A model generated the notes under the pieces. It was not told where the DNA came from and searched no databases. It worked only from the letters and a program-made list of their open reading frames with translations. A stretch of DNA of 64,000 bases from Acidobacteriota bacterium. Its GTDB lineage: Bacteria > Acidobacteriota > Thermoanaerobaculia > Multivoradales > JBCCEF01. Each line of letters starts with the position of its first letter. Within the stretch, counting starts at the first letter, position 1. The position numbers were made by a program, and so were the translations under genes. Location: the NCBI GenBank assembly GCA_039030395.1, contig JBCCEF010000024.1, forward strand, positions 1 through 64,000, written 5' to 3'. Positions 16,663 through 25,650 of the stretch are shown in pieces.

Positions 16663-17525
16663 GGCGCGGGCACCGCCAGAGCGTCCTGGGTTTCCGACCC
16701 GGAGTCGTCCATCAGGACTGTCGGCAGCCGTTTGGGCCCCAGCAGGTAGACGTGGTCCAAACGGTCCGTGTCCACCGCCCACTCCACGGCGATGCGGTAG
16801 AAGAGATCGTCTCCCTTCGCCACCTCGGAAACCACGCCGATGGGGATCCCCCGCGGATACACCCCGTCGAAGCCGGAGGTCAGCACCCGGTCGCCGGCCA
16901 ACACGTCTGCCTGGAGGGGCACGAAATCGAGTTCCAGACTGTCGGCGCCGCTCCGCACCACGCCCTGGCGGCGGGTGCGTTCAACCACCGCGCCGACCGC
17001 CGCCGTCTGGTCGTCGATCATCTGGACTTTGGCGTAGGGGCCGGCCACCTGCACCACCCGGCCGAGCAGGCCGTCGCGGGTCAGCACCGGCTGATTGACC
17101 ACCACCGACGCCTGGCCGATGTAGATGAGCAGGCTGTTGAGGCCGGAGAAGGTGTCCAGAAACACCACGTCCGCGGCGGACAGATCGAAGTCCGGCGGCG
17201 GCGTGTAGGTGCCCGCTTCCTCCAGCCGCTGGATACGCCGCTCGGCGGCACGCAGGGTCATGCGCTCGATCTCCAGTTCCTCGATGCGCCGGCGTAGCTC
17301 GCGATTGCGGGAGATGATCTCCGATTGGCGGCGCAGTGCTTCTATGAAGCGCGCTGCCCGGGCGCTCACCGCCGACACCGCCCGCGGCACCGGCGCGACG
17401 ATCTGAAGCACCAGGCCTTCGAAGAAATTGTCGCCGCGGCCGGAGGTGGGCGCCTGGATCGCCATCATCAGGAGCTGCCCCCCCAGGATGAAGGCCAGCA
17501 GCCAGGCGGTGCGACGCTCGTCCAC
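16659..17525 (-). CDS. mreC: rod-shape determining protein MreC
   Basis: A 288-residue protein with a GTG start: one N-terminal membrane helix (WLLAFILGGQLLMMAIQA), a coiled coil at about 58-105 (SEIISRNRELRRRIEELE onward), then the beta-domain with GRVVQVAGPYAKVQMIDD, QGVVRSGADSLELDFVP and GDRVLTSGFDGVYPRGIPIG, all typical of MreC. It forms periplasmic filaments that activate PBP2-RodA. The last residues are acidic and disordered. It starts 56 bases after mreB and shares a stop/start overlap with mreD. Confidence 0.93.
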   Translation of the reverse strand: MDERRTAWLLAFILGGQLLMMAIQAPTSGRGDNFFEGLVLQIVAPVPRAVSAVSARAARFIEALRRQSEIISRNRELRRRIEELEIERMTLRAAERRIQRLEEAGTYTPPPDFDLSAADVVFLDTFSGLNSLLIYIGQASVVVNQPVLTRDGLLGRVVQVAGPYAKVQMIDDQTAAVGAVVERTRRQGVVRSGADSLELDFVPLQADVLAGDRVLTSGFDGVYPRGIPIGVVSEVAKGDDLFYRIAVEWAVDTDRLDHVYLLGPKRLPTVLMDDSGSETQDALAVPAP

Positions 17526-17581
17526 GGCGCGGGCTCAGGCCCTGTCGGAAGAACGGAGGAGCGTCCGAGGGACCGCGCGGG

Positions 17582-18607
17582 TCACCGAATCGAGACCTTG
17601 CGCAGGAGGTCGAAGTCCGACAGCAAGCGGCCGGTGCCGAGCACCACCGAAGCGAGAGGATCCTCCGCCAACACCACCGGCAGGCCGGTCTCCTCGCGCA
17701 GCCGCTGATCGAGATTGCGCAGCAGCGCACCGCCGCCGGACAGCACGATGCCCTTGTCCATGATGTCGGCGGAGAGTTCCGGCGGGGTGCGTTCGAGGGC
17801 CATGCGCACGGCGTCGACGATGGTGGCCACCGGCTCCGCCAAGGCTTCGCGGATCTCCTCGTCGCTGATCGACAAAGTCTTGGGCACCCCCTCCACTAGA
17901 TCGCGGCCCTTGATATCCAGGCGGATCTCGTCTTTCAGAGGATAGGCGGAACCCAACTCCCACTTGATCTGCTCCGCCGTGCGTTCGCCGATCAGCAGGT
18001 TGTACTTGCGTTTGAGGTGCTGGATCACCGCCTCGTCCATCTCGTTGCCGGCGATGCGCACCGAGCGGCTGTAGACGGTGCCGGCCAGCGAGATCACCGC
18101 CACGTCGGTGGTGCCGCCACCGATGTCGACGATCATGTTGCCGGAGGGCTCGGTGATCGGCAGGCCGGCGCCGATCGCCGCCATCATCGCCTGCTCCACC
18201 AGGAACACCTCCGAAGCGCCGGCGCGCATCGCCGAGTCCTTGACCGCCCGCTTCTCCACCTGGGTGATCTCCGACGGCACACCGATGACGATCCGCGGAT
18301 GGACGTACATCTTGCGGCCGTGGGCCTTCTTGATGAAGTACTCGAGCATTCGCTCGGTGACCTCGAAATCGGCGATCACGCCGTCCTTCATCGGGCGAAT
18401 GGACTCGATATTACCGGGCGTGCGGCCCAGCATCTGCTTCGCCTCGGCGCCTACCGCCTCGATGCGGTTGGTGAGCTTGTTGATCACGACCACCGAAGGC
18501 TCGCGCACGACGATGCCCTGATTGCGGGCGAACACCAGGGTGTTGGCGGTGCCCAGATCGATGGCGAGATCCTTCGAGAAGTAGCGCAGAAAAGAGGCGA
18601 GCGACAT
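17582..18607 (-). CDS. mreB: actin-like cell-shape protein MreB
   Basis: The 341-residue protein has the MreB signature [14 protein letters not shown] near the N-terminus (phosphate 1 loop), [20 protein letters not shown] (phosphate 2), MVDIG-like [10 protein letters not shown], and the C-terminal adenosine motif [15 protein letters not shown]. It forms membrane-bound antiparallel filaments that orient the elongasome. An AAGGGAAA ribosome-binding site precedes the ATG at 18607. The gene starts 73 bases after the FecR-like gene, on the same strand, and leads the mreBCD-mrdA-rodA block. Length is the usual one. Confidence 0.96.
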   Translation of the reverse strand: MSLASFLRYFSKDLAIDLGTANTLVFARNQGIVVREPSVVVINKLTNRIEAVGAEAKQMLGRTPGNIESIRPMKDGVIADFEVTERMLEYFIKKAHGRKMYVHPRIVIGVPSEITQVEKRAVKDSAMRAGASEVFLVEQAMMAAIGAGLPITEPSGNMIVDIGGGTTDVAVISLAGTVYSRSVRIAGNEMDEAVIQHLKRKYNLLIGERTAEQIKWELGSAYPLKDEIRLDIKGRDLVEGVPKTLSISDEEIREALAEPVATIVDAVRMALERTPPELSADIMDKGIVLSGGGALLRNLDQRLREETGLPVVLAEDPLASVVLGTGRLLSDFDLLRKVSIR

Positions 18608-18680
18608 GAGATGTTTCCCTTATGACCGTCCGGCGCGAGCGGAGCGAAACGGCCGCGATGGACGGCCGGTGCGGAACCCT

Positions 18681-20123
18681 TCAGACAGGGTCGATGAAGA
18701 CCTGTTTGCGTTTGGCGGTTTCGTTGCCCCAGGCGTCGCGCGCCCGGACCTGAATAAAGCTCCAACCTTCATTGGCGAGTTGAATGGTCTTGGTGAAGGA
18801 GCCGTCGGCGGCGACCAGGATCGGTTCTCCATCGACCTCGACCAGCGCTCCGGGCTCGGTGCGTCCCGTCACCAGCACAATACTACCGTAGGCGCTGGCC
18901 TCTTCCAGCTCCAAAGGTGGAGGAATTTCGTCGTCTTCCTCCTCGTCGAGGGCCAACGAGGCGATCTGAAATCGCCGCGGCTCACTCCAGGGCCCCAAAC
19001 CTTCCTCCGCCGACACCGCCGCCACCCGCCACAAAAAACTTCCTGGCCCGCGAATCCCGATCCGGGCGCCGGAACGCCGCCGGTCCTCGACGTCGATCAC
19101 GTTATCGACGAACAGCGGATTGCGCGACACCTGCAGGGCGTAGCGGCTGGCCCCGGCCACCGGCCGCCAGGCGAGGGACATCTCGCGGGCGCGGTCCGCA
19201 TCGAGTTGCAGATCGTGCGCCGGTTCGAGGATCTCCACCCGCGCCGGTAGCGACCTCACCCGACCGAGGTTCTGATCCACCTGCTGCACCCGCTGCAACT
19301 CGCCGAGCTGGCGGGTTTCGCCATCCTCGGAGGCTACCTCCACCGAACCCTCGAAGGCGCTGAAACTCGCCCGGCGCAGATCCGCCTCGTAGCCCACATA
19401 GGCCTCCGAGGCCTGGCGTACCCGCGCCGACGCGGAGGGCATTTCCACCACCGCCGGAAGCTCCGCCGTGTCCAGGTTGACCCAACCGTACTGCATGGTC
19501 AGGGTGCGCTCGCCGCCACCCGAGCGGGAAGTGTCCGAGACGATGAACGAGGTGTTCTTGCGCACCGTGTAGAGCGTGCCGTCGTTGAACAGGATCTGGG
19601 CCGAGCCGGTATCCGAGGTGCGCACGAAGTCGCCCGGGCGTAGCTGGGTGCGCGAGCGCGCCCCCTGCCAGCCGCCGGTCTCTCCGCGGCGAAATTCGAC
19701 ATTGCCCTGCACCGCGATGAAGCTCGCCTCCCCTTTGCGCCCGGCCCGGTCGAGGGTGTCGAGAATCGCCAGCAGCACATTGCGGCTCAAGGTGCCCTGG
19801 GTGACGGCGCGCCGGAAGTCCTCACGCTCCTCCGCCTGTCGCGCCTCGGAGAGGTATTGCAGTCCCGTTTCGTACTCGCTGCGATAGCGCAGCGTGGAGT
19901 CGTCCCGCCGCACCCGCTCGGCCAGTTCCCGCGCCTGGGAGATCAGATCCCGCGCCTCCCAGCGCAGCGCATAGCGCTCCCAAGCGCGGTAGCCGAGGAG
20001 GGCGCCGGCCACCAGCGCGATCAGCAGGAAGAACATCGCCCAGCCGCGCAGCGTGTCCACCGACAGGGTGTACCATTTGCGCTGCATCTGCAGCGAGGGG
20101 TGGGTTTTGCGGTTCTCGTTCAT
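18681..20123 (-). CDS. membrane-anchored FecR-domain protein upstream of mreB
   Basis: This is a 480-residue protein. Residues about 23-45 form one membrane helix (GWAMFFLLIALVAGALLGYRAW); the N-terminus is cytoplasmic. A helical stretch with TPR-like character (about 50-125) is followed by a FecR domain (about 140-260: GNVEFRRGETGGWQGAR, then LRPGDFVRTSDTGSAQILFNDGTLYTVR). A fibronectin/CBM-like beta region (about 290-400) comes next and then a C-terminal Ig-like domain (VLVTGRTEPGALVEVDGEPI). FecR domains are periplasmic and often touch surface polymers. It is the first gene of the mre transcription unit by spacing (73 bases to mreB), which is not part of the usual cluster. A second FecR protein closes the cytochrome cluster. 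Confidence 0.8.
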   Translation of the reverse strand: MNENRKTHPSLQMQRKWYTLSVDTLRGWAMFFLLIALVAGALLGYRAWERYALRWEARDLISQARELAERVRRDDSTLRYRSEYETGLQYLSEARQAEEREDFRRAVTQGTLSRNVLLAILDTLDRAGRKGEASFIAVQGNVEFRRGETGGWQGARSRTQLRPGDFVRTSDTGSAQILFNDGTLYTVRKNTSFIVSDTSRSGGGERTLTMQYGWVNLDTAELPAVVEMPSASARVRQASEAYVGYEADLRRASFSAFEGSVEVASEDGETRQLGELQRVQQVDQNLGRVRSLPARVEILEPAHDLQLDADRAREMSLAWRPVAGASRYALQVSRNPLFVDNVIDVEDRRRSGARIGIRGPGSFLWRVAAVSAEEGLGPWSEPRRFQIASLALDEEEDDEIPPPLELEEASAYGSIVLVTGRTEPGALVEVDGEPILVAADGSFTKTIQLANEGWSFIQVRARDAWGNETAKRKQVFIDPV

Positions 20124-20230
20124 CGGTGCCCGTTGTCGGTCCGTCGCGCCCCGATCACTTTTTTTCCCAGTCGTCGCGCGCGCCGGATCGGCAATTCGTC
20201 ACTATATATCGATGATTCGCTTTGGTTCGC

Positions 20231-20259
20231 TTGCCGCCTAGCGAGGCCGCTGGTAGAGT
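20231..20259 (+). promoter_or_regulatory. sigma-70-like promoter candidate for the PpiD-like gene
   Basis: TTGCCG (20231-20236) and TAGAGT (20254-20259) are separated by 17 bases and lie 28 bases upstream of the ATG at 20287, which has AAAGGAG at 20274-20280. The 163-base gap also contains an AT-rich CACTATATATCGATGA stretch near 20200 and a T7 run that could serve the divergent FecR-like gene. This is only a consensus match by eye. Confidence 0.4.
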
Positions 20260-20286
20260 CTTCGCCCCCGTGAAAGGAGTTCTCCA

Positions 20287-22248
20287 ATGCTCAAGGTCTT
20301 CCGCGACAACCTCAAATATCTAAGCTGGGTACTGTGGATTGTCGTCGCAGTCTTCATCCTCTTCGTCTTCGTAGACTACGGATCCGCCGGACGCGCCATT
20401 GGCGGCAACGCCAATTGGGCCGCCCGGGTCGGCAACGAGGAAGTCAGTTTCGACGAGTTCCGCTACGCCCACCGCAGCCTGGAGCAGCGCTTCCGCCAGG
20501 CCTACGGCGAGCAGTTCACCGCCGAGCTGGCGACCCAGTTGCAGCTTCCCCAGCAGGCCCTCCAGCAGGTGGTGGATCGCAAGATCATGCTGCTCGAAGC
20601 CGAAGCGCTGGGCATCCACGTGAGCGACGAAGAAGTGCGCGACGCCATCTACGAGATGCCCTGGCTGCAAGACGATCAGGGCAACTTCGTCGGCAAGGAG
20701 GAGTACCGGAAATTCCTCGAACGGCGGCGACAGCCGGCCGATGCCTTCGAGAAGGACATCCGCGAGGGCTTGAAGCTCGACCGCCTCACCGACGTGCTGA
20801 CGGCCAGCCTCTACATCCCCGACGAGCAGGTCGAGCGGTCCTATCGCGAGCAGATCGAGCGCGCCGCCATCCGCTTCGTTCAGCTTCCGGCCGCCTCACT
20901 GCAGGACGAGGCCAAGGCGACGCGCGAAGAACTTAAGGTGTACCTCGAAGAAAACCCCGAGGACTTCCACCTGCCGGAGCGTCGCAAGATCGCCTTCCTG
21001 CTGGTCGACAACGGCCGCGTGCGCAACGAAGTCGTGGTGGACGACGCGGAGGTGCGCGAGTACTACGACGCCAACCCGGACGAGTTCACTCAGGAAGAGC
21101 AGGTGCAGGCGCGCCACATCCTGGTGCGCACCACCGACGAGCTGGACCTCGAAGGCGCCAAGGCCAAGCTGGCCGAGGCCCGCGCCCGCATCGAAGCTGG
21201 CGAGGGCTTCGCGCAGGTGGCCGGCGACGTCAGCGACGACCCAGGCAGCGCCGGGCGCGGCGGCCACCTCGGCTTCTTCGGCCGCGGCCGGATGACCCCG
21301 GAGTTCGAGAAGGCGGCGTTCGAAGCGCCGGTGGGCGAGCTGATCGGCCCGATCGAAACCCCCTTCGGTGTCCACCTGCTTGAGGTCACCGGCAAACTTC
21401 CGGACGGACTGCAGGAATTCGAACGGGTCGAGGCACGCATTCGCAGCCGGCTGCTCTCCGAGCGGGTTGTCTCAGCCACCGAAGAAAAGGCCAACGCAGT
21501 CGCCGAACAGCTCCAGGTGGGCTCGACAGTGACCGTCGAACAACTCCAGGAACTGACCGAAACGGAAGACGCCATCTCCCTCAACCAGCCGGACCCCTTC
21601 GGCCAGGAGGACCTCATCCCCGGCCTGGGCCGCGCACCGGAATTCTCGAACGAGGTGTTCTCGATCGAAGCCGGCACCCTCGGCCAACCGATCAAGGTGC
21701 CCCGTGGCTACGCGCTGCCCCTGGTGCTCGAGGTGATGGAGCCCCGCGCGCCGCAGCTTTCCGAAGTGGAGGCCAAGGTGCGGCAGGCGGCCGAACGGGC
21801 CAACCGGCAACAGCTCGCCATGGACCGCATCGCCGCCGCTAAGGCGGACATCGACGCCGGCACCAAGACCTTCGACCAGGTCGCCGAGGAGCTGGAACTG
21901 ACCATCGAAGAGAGCGGTGAGTTCGGCGGCGGTGGAGCCATCCAGGGGCTAGGCTTCAGCCCGCGCATCTCCGAGGCCGCCATGTCCCTCGACCAGGGCG
22001 CCATCGCTGGACCCTACGGCACCACCCAGGGCGCGGTGCTGTTCGAGGTCACCGAGCGCACCCAGTACGATCCGACGGCCTTCGCCGAAGCGAAGGAACA
22101 GACCCGCCGCAGCGTCGAGGGCCAGGAACTCCAGCGCTTGCTGGTGTCCCTCCTCCAGCAGCGGCGCCTGGAGCTGGACGTGTCCTACTCCCGCCGGGTG
22201 CAGGACATGATCACCCAGAGCAACGAAGGCACCCCGGCCGCCGGTTAG
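20287..22248 (+). CDS. PpiD/SurA-like periplasmic peptidyl-prolyl isomerase
   Basis: The 653-residue protein has an N-terminal membrane anchor (LSWVLWIVVAVFILFVFVDYG), a SurA_N-like chaperone region (about 35-230) and a parvulin domain at about 270-375 (VQARHILVRT...FAQVAGDVSDDPGSAGRGGHLGFFGRGRM). A second, degenerate parvulin-like region lies at about 500-605 (FDQVAEELEL...GPYGTTQGAVLFEV). This layout equals PpiD, an inner-membrane-anchored chaperone that helps proteins leaving the Sec translocon. A good Shine-Dalgarno sequence precedes the ATG. It is followed by a palindromic repeat and ruvA. With several large secreted barrels in the window, a folding role for outer-membrane proteins is plausible. 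Confidence 0.88.
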   Translation: MLKVFRDNLKYLSWVLWIVVAVFILFVFVDYGSAGRAIGGNANWAARVGNEEVSFDEFRYAHRSLEQRFRQAYGEQFTAELATQLQLPQQALQQVVDRKIMLLEAEALGIHVSDEEVRDAIYEMPWLQDDQGNFVGKEEYRKFLERRRQPADAFEKDIREGLKLDRLTDVLTASLYIPDEQVERSYREQIERAAIRFVQLPAASLQDEAKATREELKVYLEENPEDFHLPERRKIAFLLVDNGRVRNEVVVDDAEVREYYDANPDEFTQEEQVQARHILVRTTDELDLEGAKAKLAEARARIEAGEGFAQVAGDVSDDPGSAGRGGHLGFFGRGRMTPEFEKAAFEAPVGELIGPIETPFGVHLLEVTGKLPDGLQEFERVEARIRSRLLSERVVSATEEKANAVAEQLQVGSTVTVEQLQELTETEDAISLNQPDPFGQEDLIPGLGRAPEFSNEVFSIEAGTLGQPIKVPRGYALPLVLEVMEPRAPQLSEVEAKVRQAAERANRQQLAMDRIAAAKADIDAGTKTFDQVAEELELTIEESGEFGGGGAIQGLGFSPRISEAAMSLDQGAIAGPYGTTQGAVLFEVTERTQYDPTAFAEAKEQTRRSVEGQELQRLLVSLLQQRRLELDVSYSRRVQDMITQSNEGTPAAG

Positions 22249-22289
22249 AACAGAGTGACTGGTCGGCAGGACGGCATCAGCCCTGGCGC

Positions 22290-22379
22290 AGGATTCTTCG
22301 TCGCTGGTAAGGCGGGCCGGTGCAGGCGTAGTGGTGCCTACGTCGAGCCGGCGCAACGCAGCCAGCGGCGAAGAAGACC
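22290..22379. repeat. imperfect palindromic intergenic element before ruvA
   Basis: The element centres on CGTAG-TGGTGC-CTACG (22327-22342). Moving outward, CGCTGG (22302-22307) pairs with CCAGCG (22362-22367) and TTCTTCG (22294-22300) with CGAAGAA (22369-22375), all in exact register about midpoint 22334.5; a GCCGG/CCGGC block also pairs nearby. It fills most of the gap between the PpiD-like gene and ruvA. The design (nested arms, short palindromic core, gene-to-gene spacing) is the same as at 10202-10385, though the sequence is diverged. It may be a hairpin in the mRNA ahead of ruvA or a copy of a genome-wide palindromic repeat. Confidence 0.65.
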
Positions 22380-22385
22380 AGCCAG

Positions 22386-22982
22386 GTGATCGGCTACCTG
22401 AGAGGAAAACTCCTCTCCAAGACGCCCGAAACGGCGATCCTCGATGTCGGGGGTGTGGGCTACCAGGTCCACATCCCCGTTTCCACCTACTACGAGCTGG
22501 AGCGCCTGCCGGACGGTGCCGAAGTCCGCCTGCACATCCACACCCATGTGCGGGAAGACGACCTCTCCCTCTTCGGCTTCTGGACCGAAACCGAACGCGG
22601 TCTCTTCCAGCGTTTGATCGGGGTCAGCGGCATCGGTCCGCGGCTCGCCCGGGTGGCCCTCTCGGGGATGGCGCCGGGAGACCTCGTCGCCGCCCTCGCC
22701 GCCGGCGACATCGTCCGCCTCTCGAGCATCCCCGGCGTCGGCAAGAAAACCGCCGAGCGCATGACCCTCGAACTGCGCGACAAGGTGCGCGACCTGGGGA
22801 TCGAAGAAACCCCCAGCACCCCCACCGGCCCGGCCAGTGACGACCTGGTCTCCGCCCTGGTCAACCTCGGCTACAAGCAAACCCACGCCGAAAAAGCCGT
22901 TGTCCAAGCGAGGCAAGAGAACCCGGGCGGCGACTTTTCGGATTGGCTGAGGGCGAGTTTGCGGCGGTTGTCGCGGGCGTAG
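22386..22982 (+). CDS. ruvA: Holliday junction branch migration protein RuvA
   Basis: RuvA, 198 residues from a GTG start (MIGYLRGKLL). It has an OB-fold domain I with LDVGGVGYQVHIP, and domain II with two helix-hairpin-helix motifs (LFQRLIGVSGIGPRLARVAL and DIVRLSSIPGVGKKTAERMTLELRDK). A flexible Pro/Thr linker (about 140-152) leads to domain III (DLVSALVNLGYKQTHAEKAV), which contacts RuvB. It binds four-way junctions as a tetramer. RuvB and RuvC are not adjacent; the next gene is a convergent TPM protein. A palindromic element directly precedes the start. Confidence 0.95.
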   Translation: MIGYLRGKLLSKTPETAILDVGGVGYQVHIPVSTYYELERLPDGAEVRLHIHTHVREDDLSLFGFWTETERGLFQRLIGVSGIGPRLARVALSGMAPGDLVAALAAGDIVRLSSIPGVGKKTAERMTLELRDKVRDLGIEETPSTPTGPASDDLVSALVNLGYKQTHAEKAVVQARQENPGGDFSDWLRASLRRLSRA

Positions 22983-23022
22983 CGGGGCGGTTCGAGGCTC
23001 TCGGGCCGGGGGACGGTGACGG

Positions 23023-24156
23023 CTACCACCTGCCGCTCGCGCCACCGCCGGAGGAACTGCCGCCGCCGAAGCCCGAACCGCCGAACGAACTCGAGCCGCC
23101 GAACGAACTCGAAGAACGATCGTCCGAGAGTCGAGGGGTCCGATACTCGCGGCTCTCGGAGTGTCGGCAGTGAGCGCAAACCTTTTCCACCCGTACTAGG
23201 CCCCCGGTGGAATAGGTTGCGGACTCCAGCGTCTTCTTGCGGCTCCGCAAAGTGCGGGCGGCGCAGGACGGGCATCGGCGGTATCCGCTGAACCACCTGG
23301 AGCGCCGTCGGATTTCGACCTCCCGGCAGGCGGGACACCACCTGACCCGATAGTCGACACTGCGCACCGATTCCTCGGCCTGCTGCGCCTCCGTGAGATG
23401 CTCGTCGTCTCGGACTTCGTCCAACAGCATCCACTCGGCGCCGCAGCTTCGGCAGCGCTTCGAGCGACCGAAATACCACATCGCCGAGGCGATAAGCGCA
23501 CCGGCACCGGCGACCACCCCTCCCACGAGCGCTCTGAATCCGAACCGCCCGCTGGGTACCGAAGATCCGCCGTCCACTGCGCTGAACAACTCAGCAGGAG
23601 CCTCGGCAGAGGTGCCGCCGCCGAGCGGCGCCGCTTCGACACCCGGCAGTTCGAGGATTCGCTCCGCACACGCGCGCGCGCCGTCAACGATCGCCCGCGC
23701 CGGCTCGCCGCGGCGAAAGCGGGGAAGCATGATCCGGTTCATCACCTCTTGGCTGGCGCGCTGTTGCTCGACCGAGTCGATCCCATCGCCGAGAACGATC
23801 TCGGCGGCACGGTCATCGAGCGCCGCGAAAACCAGGAGCCCGTTATCCGCACGGGCGTCGCCAACCTCCCAGGCGTTGAAGAGTTCCACCGCGAAAGCAC
23901 GGGCGGGGACTCCCGAAGTATCCGGCACCACCACCACTGCCAGCTCGGCTCCGAGCGCGCCCGCCAAGCGATCGCCGATCCGGTTGAGCTCATCCACCTG
24001 TTCCGGCGAAAGAGTAGACGTAAGGTCGACAACCCAACCCTCGGGACGCGGCGTCGGAATCTCCTCGACGGTTGCCGCCCAGGCTGACGCCGTCAGCGCG
24101 AGCAAGGCGCCGAACGCGAGAAGGCGAAGCGAATGACTGAAGGTTCGTGGCGTCAT
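23023..24156 (-). CDS. TPM-domain membrane protein with zinc ribbons
   Basis: This 377-residue protein has a signal peptide (to about ASAWA) and a TPM domain at about 40-165 (GWVVDLTSTLSPEQVDELNRIGDRL, AELAVVVVPDT, ADNGLLVFAALDDRAAEIVLGDGI). A membrane helix follows (ALVGGVVAGAGALIASAMWYF), then cytoplasmic or distal Cys pairs CRSCGAEW, CPACREVE, CPSCAARTL and CAHCRHSE, forming two likely zinc ribbons. The C-terminus is Ser/Gly/Phe-rich (repeats of SSFGGS, ending GGGASGRW), as in YgcG/TPM proteins. TPM domains are linked to photosystem II repair in plants and to membrane protein processes in bacteria; the exact role is unknown. It converges with ruvA 40 bases away. Confidence 0.85.
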   Translation of the reverse strand: MTPRTFSHSLRLLAFGALLALTASAWAATVEEIPTPRPEGWVVDLTSTLSPEQVDELNRIGDRLAGALGAELAVVVVPDTSGVPARAFAVELFNAWEVGDARADNGLLVFAALDDRAAEIVLGDGIDSVEQQRASQEVMNRIMLPRFRRGEPARAIVDGARACAERILELPGVEAAPLGGGTSAEAPAELFSAVDGGSSVPSGRFGFRALVGGVVAGAGALIASAMWYFGRSKRCRSCGAEWMLLDEVRDDEHLTEAQQAEESVRSVDYRVRWCPACREVEIRRRSRWFSGYRRCPSCAARTLRSRKKTLESATYSTGGLVRVEKVCAHCRHSESREYRTPRLSDDRSSSSFGGSSSFGGSGFGGGSSSGGGASGRW

Positions 24157-24507
24157 CGTCTCTCAGAGCAGTTCAATCAGCTCTACGAAACGTCCGACGC
24201 TTTATTCCGGCTCCCTATTCCGGCTCGATCTAGACGACGCGCAAACGACGGCCCGCTGAAAGCTCGAAACCCTCTCCTCCACCTCACCCGACCCGGTTTC
24301 GGCTGAGGACTCTTCCACCGAAACAACCCACGAGGCTCGCGAGCAAAAGAAAGCGATCCACCAGATCGCGATCCACCGGGCCGAAGCCCAAGAGATCACG
24401 ACCCGCCGGATCGCGCGGTTTCCTCGACGGTACCGCTGGGGACAACGAGCGGGTGCCCCGCCTCCACCAAAAGACCGGCCGGCGGGGCTGAAAGGAAGAT
24501 CTTCGAG
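24157..24507. other. 351-base intergenic stretch, no gene seen
   Basis: This lies between the start of the TPM gene and the stop of the small hypothetical gene. It has a duplicated TATTCCGGCTC near 24203-24226 and several GATC-containing, mutually complementary bits (for example GATCGCGATC around 24362-24380) but no frame with a start, ribosome-binding site and plausible protein. It probably carries the TPM promoter. I see no RNA gene or terminator I could defend. Confidence 0.5.
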
Positions 24508-24879
24508 TCAGGTCAGCGGCTGGACTTTGACCTCGTGTTCACCGTGGGCGTCCTCGATGATGACCGTGTCGCCCAAATCAACGAGGCCGACCTGCGACGA
24601 GTAGCTCGCCGTGTAGTACGAAACGATGAAGTAGACGATGCCCGGCACCACCTCCATCAGGCGATAGCGGTTGGGCTGCCCGTAGACCGGGACGAAGAAC
24701 ATCTTCCACGGCGCGTCACCGTAGTAGCCGCTGGCGAAGAGATTGAGCACGTTGGACGGACCGGAGCCGTAGGGCCGCTTGTAGGCCCGGTATTCGAGCC
24801 CCTGGGCGGTACACAGGCGGGTCTGCTCCGCCTGATCCGGCCGCGCCGTCTGGATGTTGTCGTGATCGGTGTGATTCAT
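24508..24879 (-). CDS. hypothetical protein
   Basis: The product is 123 residues from the ATG at 24879, chosen because GGGAGGGAG lies directly before it; an ATG at 24891 is upstream of that site. The protein is soluble, with a polar N-terminus (NHTDHDNIQTARPDQAE) and an aromatic middle (YKRPYGSGPSNVLNLFASGYYGDAPW, then YFIVSYYTASYSS). It ends in a strand-rich part (VDLGDTVIIEDAHGEHEVKVQPLT). I do not recognise the family. It is 97 bases downstream of the DsbA-like gene on the same strand and may be cotranscribed. Confidence 0.55.
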   Translation of the reverse strand: MNHTDHDNIQTARPDQAEQTRLCTAQGLEYRAYKRPYGSGPSNVLNLFASGYYGDAPWKMFFVPVYGQPNRYRLMEVVPGIVYFIVSYYTASYSSQVGLVDLGDTVIIEDAHGEHEVKVQPLT

Positions 24880-24976
24880 ACTCCCTCCCATGAAAGTCGA
24901 GGATCATTCCTCGCGCTCCAGGGAGAAATGTCGAAAGCCAGGAAAAACGTTTCTTCGCAGGTTCCCCCGGCTCCTG

Positions 24977-25594
24977 CTAACCCTTCTTGAGTTGAGCCTC
25001 GATCTTCTTGCCGAGATCCTCCACCGAAGGGCACCCGCCGAAGGTCTTCAACACCTTCAGCCCACCGCTACCGGCCTTGGGGCGGGCCAGCACGAAGCTC
25101 GGCGTGCCGTGGAGCTTGAGCCGCTCGGCCAGGCGGATGTCCTCCCGCACCCCCTCCATGATCTCCTCGTTCTCCAGGCACGCGGAAAAAGCCTCCATGT
25201 CGAGAGCCAGCTTGCCGGCGTACTCCTCGAAGTCCTCAGGCCGGTAGCGCAGATAGGTGAAGATCCGGTCGTGGTACTGCCAGAATTTGCCCTGCTTTCC
25301 GGCACACTGGGCCGCAACCGCCGCATCGAAAGCGCGCGGGTGCATCTCCAAAGGGTGGTCCAGGTACACCAACCGCACCTTGCCCGTCTCGACAAAGGCG
25401 GCTTCCAGTTCCGGTAGCACCTCTTTCGAGCACCGGAGGCACGCCGGGCACTGGAGATCTCCGAACTCCACCAACACCAGCGGTGCATCGTCCGATCCCT
25501 TGACGGGATCGTCGCTCACCTCGATCGACTTCGCCTGACCCGCCAGCGGGACCAGGAGGAGCACTGCCAAAGTCACTGCCGATTTCCAGAACAT
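24977..25594 (-). CDS. DsbA-like thioredoxin-fold oxidoreductase
   Basis: The 205-residue protein has a signal peptide (FWKSAVTLAVLLLVPLAGQA) and a thioredoxin fold of the DsbA/DsbG-like 'Thioredoxin_4' type. The active site is C49-P-A-C52 in GDLQCPACLRC, the helical insertion is at about 90-150, and the cis-Pro loop is HGTPSFVLA. A third Cys (C55) sits just after the motif, an unusual addition. It probably oxidises or isomerises disulfides in the periplasm. C-type cytochromes elsewhere in the window need reduced Cys pairs, so a thiol-redox role for them is possible but not shown. The downstream 123-residue gene may share its transcript. Confidence 0.85.
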   Translation of the reverse strand: MFWKSAVTLAVLLLVPLAGQAKSIEVSDDPVKGSDDAPLVLVEFGDLQCPACLRCSKEVLPELEAAFVETGKVRLVYLDHPLEMHPRAFDAAVAAQCAGKQGKFWQYHDRIFTYLRYRPEDFEEYAGKLALDMEAFSACLENEEIMEGVREDIRLAERLKLHGTPSFVLARPKAGSGGLKVLKTFGGCPSVEDLGKKIEAQLKKG

Positions 25595-25650
25595 CTTGAC
25601 CCCTCTCGCTCAGTTAACGAGCGAGAATATACAGCAAGAATGCAGACAGC

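Noticed and set aside
23050-23125. Tandem repeat CCGCCGAACGAACTCGA as a regulatory repeat
   Set aside because: It encodes the Ser/Gly/Phe repeats of the TPM protein C-terminus and needs no other explanation.
24202-24399. 65-codon minus-strand frame in the gap after the TPM gene
   Set aside because: Trp/Ile/Ser-rich start, no ribosome-binding site, composition unlike the neighbouring genes.
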